A stretch of 64,000 nt of DNA, taken from the NCBI GenBank assembly GCA_028564705.1, contig JAPXFQ010000248.1, positions 186,001 to 250,000 of the forward strand, read 5' to 3'. Origin of the DNA: Apricaphanius iberus. Its lineage: Eukaryota; Chordata; Actinopteri; Cyprinodontiformes; Aphaniidae. Positions 37,501 to 52,500 of the stretch are shown piece after piece; the stretch's first letter is position 1, and the number at the start of each line of letters is the position of its first letter. Made by a program: the position numbers and the translations under genes. A model generated the notes under the pieces. That model saw nothing but the letters and a program-made list of their open reading frames with translations. It was not told where the DNA came from and searched no databases.

Positions 37501-40500
37501 ATAAATTATTTAACTCATTGACTGCCAGAAAAAGTCCCTTAACTATTAATAGCCAAATAGCTGCATTTTACCTTAAATCCGCAACATCTATTACAAAAAT
37601 TGTAAATGGCCTGCATTTGTATAACTCTTGTTCAGCCAGAGGACCACAAAACACTTTACACTACATTCATTCATCCATACATTCATGCACACATTGACAC
37701 ACTGCTGGTGGCAAGCTGCAACACTGTAGCCATAGCTGCCCTGGGACACAGTGACAGAAGCGAGGCTGCAACATACAGGTAAGCAGGCAAGGTAGGTGAA
37801 GTGTCTTGCCCAAGGACACAACGACCGAGAGTGACAGAACTGGAATTTCAAACAGAAACCCACTGGTTACAGGACGAATTCCTACCTACACATCTACCTT
37901 AAAAAGAGGTATAATATGTCCCCTTTCAAAGGTACAATCAAGTCTAGCCAATAGAAAGCAACATCTTAAGATACAAAGAGTGGCTTAAGACTTTTGCACA
38001 GTGCTATCTGCATATTTGCACACGTTCACAAATAGATACATAAAAACATCCAGTAGATGAAGGTGCAATCTCCCTGTGTTGAAATGGAAAACACGGTCTG
38101 CCACATGGCTATGTCAGACTTTGTAACTCCTTTCACTCATAATGTGGGATGACCCAAGGTTTCCTGAAGCTAAAGGGAAGGCAAATCAACCCTCTTCTGG
38201 ACTTTGAAGATAGCTTCCAAACCAGAGCGATTAGCGATTAAATAAACAGCCATGGATTTGTACCCGCTGTCACTTGAATTAGGCAAAAAAGACCGGCCAC
38301 ATCATGGCGGAGCTGAAACTGCAGACATTGCCAAACAGTAATAATTCCAACACATGTGGCTAATGTGCTCTCCAACAAAATCGGCCACAAATGCTCTGTA
38401 GGGGATAGGTTACAGAGCAGTAATATTAGATTACTGTTAAATGTGCACATACCATACGCTGCAGGCAAATTTCCCTGCAAGAAATAGTAGCAGCATCTTG
38501 GTGCAAAAACAAAGCGCTGAAACATCAGCTTCTTTATGTGAAGCAGGAATTTATTGGTTAAATTTCAAACCGCTGGAAACCGTAATATTCCTACAAATGC
38601 TCATACTTTGTTTTTTTATATCACCAACCTTTTCAAGCATGCTCCAATATAGACGAGGTAAACAATAGTAAAGTTCCTGTAATTTTTACCTTTAGCCAGC
38701 ATTTCCCAATCCAGCATGTTCTGAGAGAGATTGAGAAAGCAAGAACATTTCACACAGAGCAACTTTGCTGTAGTCAGTTCAGCCTTCCTCTTATCTATCA
38801 AACATCTTAGTCACTGCAAGTCTAAGTCAACCACAGACATGTCAGCAGTCTATAGTCGGATTAATGCATAGATTTATTTAGACAATTAATGCATTGCTTA
38901 GATCAATGAAGATTAAGTCAGGATTATTACAGTAACACTAAATGAGGAAAGAAAGGATTATTCTGATGACTCTCAAGCATTTGAATGCAAATAATACAGC
39001 TGATATTCATATCAACTTGTCCAACATCATGTTCAAAAACAACTTAAAGCAAATGTCCAAATAGTACTAGAAAAGAAATTAGAATAAAACATTGATTATT
39101 TTTAGTGTAATCCTTTTATGCATGAATTATGACAACCTCAATTATGATTTTTTTTGTTAAATGTTTTTACTCATATTTAAGCATGAATAAAACATTTTTT
39201 TAAATGTAACATGTAATCTTGAAGAAGTTTTTGATAAGTCCATTTTAGTGGAAAGCATGCATTTAGAGAAGAAATATGTATTTGACAAAGAATGACTTTT
39301 ATATGCATTGTGTGAAAACTGCAAATGAAAACAGGAAACAGTCCTAGACTGTTGTTACACATTTGAACATTTTGACATTTTCCTGACTTTTTAGCCTCTG
39401 CTTTCTATATGTTCATATGCCAGTTGCATTCACATTTTAAAACCAATCAAAAATCAGATATAAAACTAAACTAGGGGATTTTGGTTGACTGAGCTCAATG
39501 ATTTACTAAAATATATCCATACAACTAAGGAACAGAAATACAAGGCTACCACATAACCCTTTTCCACGTAGATAGCTTCGCAGACATGTCTGAATTAACA
39601 AAGCCCCTCCTCTGATGATCATAGATTCTGGGTTTGGTTATTTGAGATATGACCATATTTATTCCAGTAATTATTTATTATAATTATCTTTGGTAGCACT
39701 GTTGCCTTGCAGTACTCCACGTACTCCGGCTTCCTCCCACTATCCAAAATCATGCCTGCTACGTTAACTACTCTCTCCAAATCACCCTTAGGTGTTTGTG
39801 AGTTTTTATGCATTGTTGTTTGTCCTGTATGTCTATATGTTGCCATGCGATGGAGTGGCCACTTGTCCAGAGTTTTCTTCGAAATGCCCCCAATAAGGGA
39901 GGCAAATCCATCGGAAACTGGTTGCTTCCCCATCTTCAAGATATTTTTTTATTTTTTTCTATCCTTGCACTCCGTCAGGTGGAGAAAAATTAGGTTCCTT
40001 AGCACTCTCAGCACCCCTAAGTCCTTCAACATCCTCCGCATCTTTAGCCTTCTCACCTTCATCAGCATCTTCATCTTCATTGTCACTATAGCTACAATAC
40101 GCTAGTGCTTCCTTTTCGGGAAGCCATTTATCTATACTTCCACTATCATCACCCTTGCTTGACAAGCATTTTCTCAACAACCATGTTCTTTCTGTCTCTT
40201 AATGTATTTGAGCTCTTAAAAATAGACAAGTCACAAGGAACACAAACTATTTGTTTTTTACTACCTAAATGTAAGTTACATTAATAACTTAATTTTATGC
40301 TGAAATAGTTAATGTTTTTTATATAATTTCAAGAAGAAAAACAACAGAGTAATGATATGAATTTTAGTTGATTTACACCTAGTGTTGCATGATGTCCACT
40401 TTAGTGGACAGTTTGAATAATCATATTTACTTCCAATACAGAATCATTATTGACATTTATTTTACCACTATGTGTGTATTCTTAGTTATTAATTTATACT

Positions 40501-43500
40501 TTTACCTTCAAAGGTCTACTATAAAAGAAAGGTGAATAAATTCTTGAGGTAACTGATAATAGTTTTAGGTAAATGTTTTGTGCACCTACACCACCTGACC
40601 ACCAGGTGGTGGTATTTGATACGACACTAGAGTCCAATGTAGAGGCTCATGTGCAAGTATACCATCAACAGCTTTGCTTTAGAGGAGAAAAACCCTTTTG
40701 ATTGGCTGTCCACTATACTATTATGCGTAAAAGAGCTAAATAGTTACGTGTACTGTTTGAACGTAGTTTAGAAGTTCCAAATATTTTTGATTGAACTAAG
40801 ATTTTTATCTTTTTCTTTGATAACTATTCTGATGGACTGGTAAAGCAACCATAAAACATTGGGCCAGATAACTTACTGGAGTATCTCACTCCAAAATGGT
40901 TATACATGACCAAATCCTGAAGAGAATACGCACACACTAACAGGTGTTTGTTTCCAAAATTGCCTCATCTTCTTTTCAGACAATTATTAGATAGAGACTC
41001 CTTCACAAATGATAGCTTGTGAAAAATCTTAAATCTGCCAAAAACTTGTGAAGGATGGATGGCCTTGGGAGTAAAACAAAAGCAACCCCACCCATTCTCA
41101 TGACATACTTCTTGGTGGACATGTGAAAAAGGGTCTGGTGATGAACTGAGTAGGACTCACCACACCCTAACTCATTCATCAGATCTTATACCTTACAGTA
41201 TATTGGATTTGTAACTTGTGGATCAAAGTATGTGTGTGCAGAGAAACTAAAACTAAAAGGCTGAACGGAGTTTTAGGGCACTGAGCCATTTTCATGCTGT
41301 CTAGCTTCATTTTAAAATTCTTTTTTGTCCTTCTTTCAGATTGAAGGTCTCAGGTTAGAAGAAAGAAACGAAAGATGTGAGGATCATGCCTATCCAAGGA
41401 TTCCCCCCCCCCAACTGGAATAGTTTAAAGAAACCAATGAGAAGGCTGCAGCTTTAATCATCCCTACGTAAACAAGAAAAGAGTTGGGAATTTGTTGACA
41501 GAAAGTTTGATAAATGAAACACCACAAAACAACTTTCTTTATTCAAAATGTTAATTTCCTCACTTTGCTTAAACTGCACTACTTGTCACTTGGTGCTGGT
41601 TGATGTGACCCAAGTCACTAATGCCATTGTTAGCCCACTCTTATCCCCTGCTTTATCAGCATGACTAAAAGGCCCCATTCACACATTGATGCCATGATGG
41701 ATAAACAGAGAAAAGCCACCATAATGGTTCATGATTAATTTTGTGCTGCTTAGAGACGTTCACAGGTTTGACCGTGAACAACTTGGCTGTTATTTATGTG
41801 CCTATCACATGTTTGCTGCTTTTAATGTCCCTTTACACTGATGTTCTGACCAAACTAAAACTCGTTTCAAATGTTCACTTGAAGCATAGGGATACAATAC
41901 TGTGATGTAAATTCCATCAATCTAATTGTGCCTCAAAATATCAAGCTCTCCTCTCTGCTTCATTACAAGCCTGACATTTCTCTGATGACAAGATGCTTTT
42001 GACAGTCAGATCATGATTCTGCATTTCCATGGCGTCTGGATAACAGGGCTCACTCTTACCAACATCACTTCGAAGCAAAGTGAATCAAAAGTACAACAAA
42101 TCAATTTGAAGCTGAAACCACACCAATTCCACGCCCATTTCCATAATGAATCTAGCTTATATATGTAGTTAAAGCATAAGCAAACAGATCCCTGTGTGCT
42201 TATTTCTCATGTTTCTGTGCTGCAGTTAGCCCTGCGCTCTCCATTTTTCACAGTTTGTTCTTTTCAAAAGTCAACAGTAATAACATTCTTAAAGATGACA
42301 GATCGTAATGAAAATGTATGCATGTTTCAAAGACAAAAAAACTTAGCAAACTTGCTGCAGAGATGGTCAGGTTGTATGTCCAAAGTCCAACTCCTGGCTT
42401 ATGCAATCCGTTCTGTGTAAATAAACTATGTATTGTGACAGAAAATGTTGGGTCAGCTGATCGGTACATCACCAGGTAGTAGTTTATAATAAGGCTCCAT
42501 TATAAATGGCTATTAAATAGTAGACAGATGTTATTAATTCTACTCCTTATAAATAGTTTTTATTATGCATTAGTTAACGGTGAGAAACAGACAAAGCTGA
42601 GAAGTTTCTTGCAAACTAGTGAGCCAAACCTCTTCACCTCTATATTTCATCTGGAGCTGCTATAATGCAGGAAGCACCAGGGTAGTCTGAAAGCATAGTC
42701 GTGTTTACAAGCAAATGCATAAAATCCACCAAAAGTAACATTGATTAGGACAAATTGTTTAGTTATATTTTTATTAGGAACAGAACGAGAAAAATATTAT
42801 TCTGCTTCCTATTTCTTAATATAGACAGTTTTTATTTACAGTGAAATATGTTCTTTTAATTAATAACTACAATACATTTAGCATACTTTGACCAACCTCC
42901 CAGATTTCGAATGGACATACCTGCCTTCCAAAATCCTCCTGGACATCCCCTCGAACAAAGATATTTAAAAATCTTTAGTTCTGTTGAATATTTTGACTCT
43001 GGATTTCAACAGATATATAGGGACCATTTTTGCCATTTATATTTCTATAAGTTGATTGAAGACAAATGAAGTGATAGAGCTAGACTCTTAAAAACTAGAA
43101 AAACTAGAGAACACACAATTCAACAATGGCTTGAAAATATTTCAACTTAACCTAAAGTTTTAAAGTTGAAAGTTCAACACAATTGGAATAATTTAAGGTT
43201 GGATGAGTAGCCAAGCTTATCTGCAGAGACTGAAATATTAGATTTCAGCTGTATGTAAGCAGCTGAATAAAATGTATCAAAGTTGCTCTAGTTTACCCTT
43301 TTTTAAGAGTCCAATTATATCTATCATAGAACATGCTGGATTTGTAAACGTCAAATCTTTTAAAAAAAATCTCCAAGTTAAATTTTACATTCTGTTAGGA
43401 ATATGCACAGATGTTTACAGTCAACAATGCTAACAGCGCTAATCGCTAATATAAGATGTCAAAGACTGTTTTAACACGGAAATCAGTTTATCTTTGATAA

Positions 43501-46500
43501 TAATGAGAAAGAAAAAAAAACTACTTAAGTGGAACACTGTAATGTTAAATTGTCTAACACACATGGTGTGACATTGTCCAAGCATCTAAAAAATAATGGA
43601 TAATTGCAAAAGACATCATGATGCACAATCATCTCCTAAGTGCTTGTTCCTCTTTTGTGGAAAAGCAATGCCCAGTCAGATTGGAAACTGATTTTACTTA
43701 TGAATTTTAATGAAAACCATCTAATATCTTGGTTCTGCATTTTAAAGTATTCAAGAAGAGGAAACAGTCATTATGTATTTTATACTAGATTAAATTACAT
43801 GTCTTTTTTAAGGTGTTCCTATTTTATAAAAACTTTCCAATACTGCTGATAGAAGACAGCCCTGTAACCTTTGGCAGTTTTTTATTTTTCAATGTATCAA
43901 GAAAATAAAAGGAAAATGTAAACAGTTTAAAGTTTGTTAAAGCAGCCATATGAATCTACCAAATTTGGTTTAGGCAGTGGAGTGTTACAGGATAGGACAC
44001 TGGAAATCAGCTACACATTTTCTGTTTAGTGCGCCTATGAACTTGGCTTTATAGAGTCTAAACAAGTATCCAGTTCTTTTATAAATTATTTAATTCAGTT
44101 TATAATAAATAATTAAATAATAGTTCAGGGTGCTGTACAAAATAAAACAAAATGTATGGCATGGATTCTTATGCAAAGAAAGTAATGTGTGGCTTTAATA
44201 CAGATTCTAAGAGGGGATAAAACAGATGGGTCATCTCTCTGATTTATTTGGAACAACATGGTGATTTTCATTTAACATTACTTACTTAAAAAGGAACTAA
44301 ACTATTCTACTTTAAAGTTATACATATTGCATATGGCACATATGATCACATTACAGCAGCAAGAGCATAGACCCTTCAGCTACATTGCCTGTTTCACTGC
44401 TGTAGCAGTGAAATGTGCAATTAGGTAAGAGCCGTTAAGAGCTGACAAATGAGACAGAGTCTAATTTTTGGGGCTCTATTACAGAAGGAATATGTTTAAC
44501 AAGCAAACCACTGTCTGACAAATGTGAGTTCAAGACATTGTTGAGACTGATGTCACTGGCCCAGGCCACAAGATGCGAAATATCAACACCAATAAAGTCA
44601 AAATAGGGTAAGTTGTTGGTGAGGGAATCAGAGGCTTATGCAAACCATTCTTGCTGGTATGTGTCAGACCATTTACAGCAACATTTACTATGGAAATAAA
44701 AACACTGAAGTCCGAAACACAGAATAAAAAGCTGTAATAATAAATCATCCAACTACTTTCAACAAAGCAGCATGGATTGAATTCCTTCTTTTTGCTGTGA
44801 TTGGCGAATAAGTAGGAAATTCTACTGTTAGCAATAGATCAGTGCTATGTCATATTAGGCACAAAATGAAATTAGAATAATTAATCTGTTTTTGACACTT
44901 CCTTTCATAGTGATTTGATCGAGACTGAAAGATGTGTATCAAACATCTGAGTTCCCTGGGTTCATTTCTTAACTTAAAAGAAAAAGCTCACCTTCTCTGT
45001 TGACCTTACCTGAAACAGTTTCCCAAAAAGGAAATGAACACAACCACTTTCCTTTTGAACCAGACAGGAGCAGCCCAACTACAGAGCTTAATCTATTTAT
45101 AGGAAAACACTGCTACAGTACAGCAAGCAGGGCGGAAAAGGAACTTCACAAGATTGGAAGACACACGAGTGCTAAAATTACTTGCCAAGTGCTGAGATTA
45201 ACGATTTGCCTTTCTCCGGCTTTAAATGTCAACTTAGTTTCTCAAGTATGAATGAAAACATGAAATAGGTCTCACTATTTATATGGTGTATGATGGGTCA
45301 CTTTTAATCTATAAGGCTCCTTGGGTTGCAATCTATATAAAAAAAGGGCCTTATTAATAAGGTTTGATTGAATTTTTGATATTTCATTTCTATCTCAAGC
45401 AGAAGTAGATGAGTCAAGTAGAAGTAGATATAGCACGAATAAAGCTGTATTGAATTTTATTTCAAAATATTGGAGAAGGTGTTATTCCTGTTTCAAGAAG
45501 AAAAATTCAATTAGCCTTAAATTCTGTCAGAGAGTTACAGTTTTAGAATGCAAAAATCATTCCAGAACACTAACCTTAAAGTCAACATTTTCCAAACTGA
45601 ATAATCTAGGTTTAAGAACCCCAAGACAAGTATGTAAAAAAGAATGGGAAAACTCATCTCGCTTTTTTATGTTGCCATGTATGTGGCCACATCAAGAAAC
45701 TATATTTTGCAACATGAAAAATAAAGATAGTTTGTGGTGGGAAAAGGTGCATGTGTGTCACCTGATGCTACCCTGATTTGTATAGTGTATGTGTATTGGG
45801 ATACATTGTTAGGAAATCATATTTTTAAACTGCATCAGAATGGGCTATGTTACATTTACAATAATACTACCAACTCCTTGTTTTTTTTTTTCATATTTAA
45901 CTATTAATTGGCTATCTATGCATGATTGTCCAATGTCTTATGTCAGTGTTTGCCAATCCTGGTCATCAGGGCTGAATGCCCTGGATTTTTTAGATGTTCC
46001 CCATCTTTAACAGATCAGATTCAGATGTTATTCAGGTCTTTGAAAACCTGTTAATAGGCCATCAATTTAAATCAGGTGTGGTGAAGCAGAGAAATGTCTA
46101 AAAAACATTGGGCAGTGTGGTTTGAGGGTTGGGGAAACACTGCTCTGTGTGTACCCCAAAGTGGTCAAACAATTATAAGCAGCTCAGGAAGTAGGGTCAG
46201 TTTTCCTTCATTAAGAGCCCATCCATGTAGCATGAGATTAGATCATGTTATTTTTAGGTCACTTCACTAAAGGCTCTTTTATATTAGTAACTGCTTGAAC
46301 TTCTTGACTCTACATAATTTTGGTCATATTCCATTATTAGTCACTGTATACGACACATTGCTTGTGTATCGTCTTATTATATTTTGGGAGAGGCCTGTTA
46401 TTTCCTATCCGAAACCAACTTCTTTTTGCAAAACTTTAAATCTGTAAGGGGTATAAATACATTTGGGCTCAACTGTAAATTACATCTACAGCAAAGGTTT

Positions 46501-49500
46501 CACTTTTTTTTCTTAATTTGGTATTAATGAAAATATTGTATTGCTTATACCAGATTTTTAAAATCTATTTTATAAGAATCTTTTCCATAAACCGTTTGAC
46601 CTAATAAGTATTGTTATTTTCGTCTTTTTTTACCAGGAGTCCAATCAGAATTCATTTTTTTCTCTTACCTTTTCTTATTGTTGTGGTCCAGTTGGAGACA
46701 AAGGCAGATCATTCTTGCCCAGCATCATACAAAAAACCATAAGCTCCCAAAACCAAGTTCCTGCAGTTATCGCTTCATGTAATTCCTCTATTACAGCAGC
46801 AGGTCTAACAAACCCTGCCAATTACTGAAACCTTCCACCTATTTATTTTTTTTAAACTATAGAAAGAGTAATCACAGATCTAGGTTTATATGTAATATGT
46901 TTAAAACCAATTCCATGTATGATAGATAGTTTCGGTAAGTCTTACTCACCCTTACGGGTTATTTTGTATATTACAGGTTTAAAAATGCTGATTTTAATGA
47001 CTTGTAGTTTTTTTAACTGTGATCTCTTATTTTTTGCCTCCAAGTGTCATGAAGCCATTAAAGACTGATATTGTAATGAGTGTCACTGTAAACTAACATA
47101 GTAATTGCAATTAATTGAAAAAGACAAGAGTACATCTCTTTGCAGGTAAGGCAACACTCTGCCTCTGGCGTATCAACTCCTCCAGTCCTCCAGGGGCAGT
47201 GCATTAAAGTATCTAATTGATCACAGGCTGACAGTTGATCTTCTGGAAATCTTACATCTTGAGTGCTGCCAGAGGCCACTTTACTTCGTTCTGAGAAGCA
47301 CGTTTTACCAGCGTTGGAAGCTATTTGAGTATGGAGAAGCCTCACTGTTCTGCCAGGAAAATCTCAAAATGACCATTAGCTCTGAGCGGATCTGATTCCA
47401 AGACCCTGACGTTTTGAGCTGCACAAACAGAGCGATCTCATTTCTCTGTGGGTTGTATGCCACGGTCATGACCTCACTGTAAGGACAAATGCTCCCACAA
47501 TGGAAGTTTCAGGGCACATGTGTCAGTGTCCAGACGCTTGTACATGGACGGGGCTTTGGAAAAGTTTTCAAAACCCTTGACCACATTTTGTGAACTTCAC
47601 TGCATTTTAATAGGACTTTATCTGACGGACTAAAACAAATAACACATAAATGTCACACAAAAAGATATTTAAAAAAAGCACTCAAATAAAAATCTGAAAA
47701 GTTATATGCATTATAAATGTATAAACTCTCTGCAGTATTCACTACTACTACATGTGCTATATCTATATTCCTATAAAAGTAATAATTAATGTAGAAAATT
47801 CTATTCCCCTCAACTGCAACAATACATGTAATATAAACACTTTTCATAGAGCCTTATTTCTCAATAAAGTGTCTCACTGGCTATTTATGTAGGTTTACCA
47901 TTTTTAATTCGGCTGAACTGCATTCACTATGTTTGTGAGATGTGTTACAACCATTTGGATATGTGCCTTAAATAGGTGGGTTGGGAGTTGCCTTGGTGGA
48001 GGACTGTGCTCTCCGAGTACTTTTCTAGTTTCTTTCTGCTTTCATTGTGTAATACAGATAAAGCTTGTATTCAATGGTATGGAATTCATGTTCAATCCAT
48101 CTGAGTTAAAATAGTCAAATTACCCATCACTGCAATTACAGCTCTCTCACAGCATGATGTTGCAGCTACAAAGTTTGCAATTATGCCGAAATATTCTAAA
48201 TTGCTGCATGGCACAGTTGGTAGCACCGTTGCATTTCGTCTAGCCTGAGGTCTTTCTGCATAGTTAGCCTCTCGACGAGTCGGTTCTCTCTGGGAACTCC
48301 AGCTTCCTCCCATATTCCAAAAAACCTGACAGTCAGGTTAATTGGCCCTTGGCTATGAGTGTTCACCTGCATGGTTGTTTGTCCAGTGTGCCCCTGTTTT
48401 GATTGGCGACCTGTCCAGGCCTTCTGCCTAATGGCTGCTGACAAGCGTCACTGTGCGTTTCTGTAAGTGGAAAAGCTGATCCATGGACCAAAGACTATGG
48501 TCCCCAGAAAGATAACATAGCCAAGGAACTCAGCAGGGAACGGCAGGATAGGCCCATTCCCAACTTATCCACAACTTTCTCCCTAACTTGTCTGCTATGT
48601 TCCCCAGCCTTCATGATGCTGTTTATTCACTTACGTTCCCTAACAAAGCTCTTAGAACAAATATATACTTTTCAAAAATTCATTTGAAAAGAAATTTGTA
48701 CATGTATTGCTTTCTTCCACTTATACACTACTTTGTGTTGGTGTACCTCATAAAGTCCTAAAAAACTACACTGATGTTTTCACTAATATTTTACAAAATG
48801 TGGAAAAGTTTGCTGGGTGTGAATGCTTTCCCACATCAGTGTTTATGGTGATGCCAAAGGAAATTCTTTTCCGTCGGGGTTGATGAAGCAAGTAGTTCCA
48901 TTTAGAAGCAACATCTGTCTCTTTGATTTCAGACACTGGTATGTTATGTTTTGGGAATATGGTAGGAAGAAAAATGCATAAAAACGAGGCAATGGAACAT
49001 TAAATTTACCGTTCTGTTCTTCCAGCTCATTGCCGATCTCTTGGCCCATTATCTTCTGTCGGCTGATGACAACTGCCAGTGCATCTAGGCCTGCATCCTG
49101 GGCTAAAAGCAAAGAAAATAACCATAAACAGAAAGCTTTAAATAAAGCAAGCATTATATAAAAATGTATTCATTTGTTTCTAGCGGTTACTGGAGAAAGA
49201 AACAAATAATAATTCAAAAACAACTGAAAAATCAAAACAACATTCATGTGATTGGCACGAACACATTCAAAAAAAAAGGAAAGAAACACATTCATACTTC
49301 TGTTTGTGTCCAAGTTTGACATTTACCCCACCACAGAAATTTCTTATAAGCCATAAATTCAGGAATAAACATCAACAAACTTCAGAGCACTGGTGGCACA
49401 AACTCCATGTGGAAAGGTTTTAATGTTTTTGATTGTAAACTGACAATAAAGGAAGCTATAAAGATGGCAGTTTGTCAGGTGAAAAAAACAACAACATGTT

Positions 49501-52500
49501 AGTGATTAAGTCCAATCAAAGGCAGGAATCAGAAACAATAAGACCAATTCATATGTTATCTTATAATATACCCATATTTGTGTTTTTATGATTACATTTC
49601 TAATTGACATTATATATTAGGGGTGTGAGGAAAAAATCGATTCACGTCTGAATCTCGATTCCAATTTAACAAGATTCAGAATCGATCCGAAATGTTTGAG
49701 AATCGATTCTCAAAAAAAATGTTATCTGAAACTTTTTACATTTTCGCTTCGCGTAGTGTTTGTAATGCAACGGCCACCATCGCATTGACAGGTCTGATGC
49801 GCCGTTGGCTAGCTAGCACTAGCTGCTAGCGCTGGCTAGCTGTAGCTGCTAGGCTAAAGCTTCAGCATGAAAGACGAAGGAGAAATCCAGCCCGCCCCAT
49901 CTTTGCTGAAGGTAAATGTTTGGGCCGTCTAAGGTCTTCTCCATGCTAATGACACCCTTGGCTAAAGTTTTTTTTATTTTTTATATAAATCTGCAAGTAT
50001 AAAAGAGCGATCTTTCTTTATAAGCTACACATCAACATCCAGCAGCGCTGCACACCTGTGGCGCTTTCAAGGAAGTCCGAAATATATGCTGAGTTCAATA
50101 ACGTTAGGACTTTTAAAATTTCTAACAAAAACAATGAAAATAATAACATAAGCCATACATTTCTGTTTAATGATGGTTGATAAGCAACATTTGGTGCATA
50201 CTAAATATTTTCAATGTATTTTCTACTACCTACCAAAGAACAAACAAAATGCATATTATTATTTTTTTCTTCTTAAAATATATCAGCTTTTTTTTCCCCC
50301 AAGACTAGAAATTTTGTTTAAAAGGTCTTGGATGTCCAGTTGCAATTTCATGTCTTGTTACTTTTGAACCAGTTGCCTTCTCTCAACATAGATTGTAAAA
50401 TCCATTGTGTTGATGCCCTATTGCATTCATGGCTCACTTCATCAAAGACACTTGGCAGATCAAGTTGTGTGTATTACAAACACAAATGATGAATGAAAGA
50501 GTATTGATTAAGAAAAAAAAATATTCGATTCGAGAATCGCTTCTGAATCGAATCGTCACCCCAAGAATCGGAATCAAATTGAATCGTGGGATGTTGTAAG
50601 ATTCCCCATCCCTATTATATATATATATATATATACATACATACATACACACACACACATCAGAAATGCTGTGAATACATTTGTTTATTTACTTTTATTA
50701 AGCCCACCTAAATTACCTTTATTTAAACAAACGGTCACTATGTCGGTTGCTTGAAATTTTTATATGAACCTCTTATCCAGTAAGATGATTTAATATAGTT
50801 TCCGAAAATGCATATAGCTGCAATTAAATTATATCTTTTTGTGATTAATAGGATCTTTCTGTCAAAACAGGCATAAGAAAACAATCCTGAATCAATCAAG
50901 GTGGAGGAACTGATTACAGAAGAGGGATTCAAAAACAAACCCTTTTTTAAACTCGGGGCTTAAGAATGTCCTACGGCATAACAATGAAATGCATATGTTT
51001 TTTGTGACAACCTTTCTATGCAGATATGATTTTTGCCAATCAAGGATACAATAAAGGATGTTTTTGAAAAACTCTTTGATGTATCCGATGAAAAGTTATA
51101 TTCACACCCAAGCCATGTCAGTAATGGTGTTTAACACTACTTACCATGATTTATTGACAAAAGCATTGGAGCTTCTAACTTCTGAATCTATTTTCTTAAT
51201 TTATATTAGGAGTATTTTGAGCTAAAGCCCTAAACAGTGAACTGAAAATTTAATTTTCAATAAATGTCTCACTTCACTAGTTTGCTTCCTGCTGTTGTTT
51301 TGTCTTCAAGAATTTGAGGCTTAAATTACTCTCTTGAGTGTAAACACAAACATTTCTCATGTTTAGATGTGAGCCAATTAACATACAACACACAAGATAG
51401 TTAAAGCTAGATTTGGTTGTTTGATCTGAAAGTAATATCTTATCCATCCCGACTCCATGATGAGCAAATTACCCTCAATGATTCTCTGTTGCTGCTGTTT
51501 AATCTCCCCAAAGGACAGCCCCTTGGTCTCGTCTGGTTCGTCGATGAGCCAGGGGTTGGCTGTACTCCCTCCAACTGCTGCTGCCCCTCCGCCCATCAAG
51601 GTGGATCTGCAGTTCATAAAGATGAAAGCTTTTATTTAGCAATCAGCAAGCACTTTGAAAAACAAACCCAAAAGTGCACAATAGCACAGACTTAATACAG
51701 AAATGCTTGTTTGGCCTGAAAGCTCACTAGTCTGAGCCAATTTTAGTCAAGCAGCAGTTTCATCTGGATACTCTTTTGTTCACATATATAAATCTGAAAG
51801 TGTGACGTGTGTTTGTATTCATCTACAATGAATGATAATTTGTAGAACCGACGTTTGCCTCAATTACAGCGGCATGTCTTCACCAGCTTTACAGAGGGCT
51901 GACTGAAAATGTTCCTCTTACTTTTTAAGATCAGTGAAATTATTTTTTAAGTCTTATGCTGCATTCAGACCGCAGGCTTTGCCAGCGTCAGCAACATCAA
52001 GATTACATGTTAAGTTTATGCTGGAGGCCGTTGGAGGAGCGTCACAGTCTCTGCGGCGCTTTGTCAGCTTTTGCTCCGTCAACTTTTCAAGCTTTTTCTG
52101 CGTTTCAGGGTAAAAAAGTATTGCTAGCGGTTCCTTGTATGAAACTAGCACAATTTCACCTCCAAATAGTCCTTTATGTCTTAACTGCTGTTTTACTTTC
52201 TATGATTTTATCGTTTCTGGTTGTTTCTTTACTGTCAAATCATGTAAAGCACCTTGAATTACCTTGTTGTTGAAAGTGTACAAAAACTACACAAATAAAA
52301 TCGTCTTGTCTTAATTTTCACCTACACAGTGTTTTACATCTAATCCACAATGCTTCTTTTTGTTCTCATTTTACCAGAGCACCCTCTTGCACACAATTTC
52401 CGTGTCCCCTGGTATTGACAAACTCTAAGCAAGATTCATCTTGCCTTTTTTTTCCAACAGTTGCTTTCTTCCCTGTACTTTTCCCATAAACTGCCAGATT

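Noticed and set aside
48843..49154. Taking the whole 103-aa frame around exon 6 as a gene
   Set aside because: Only 49010-49102 matches syntaxin 8; the rest is intron read-through.
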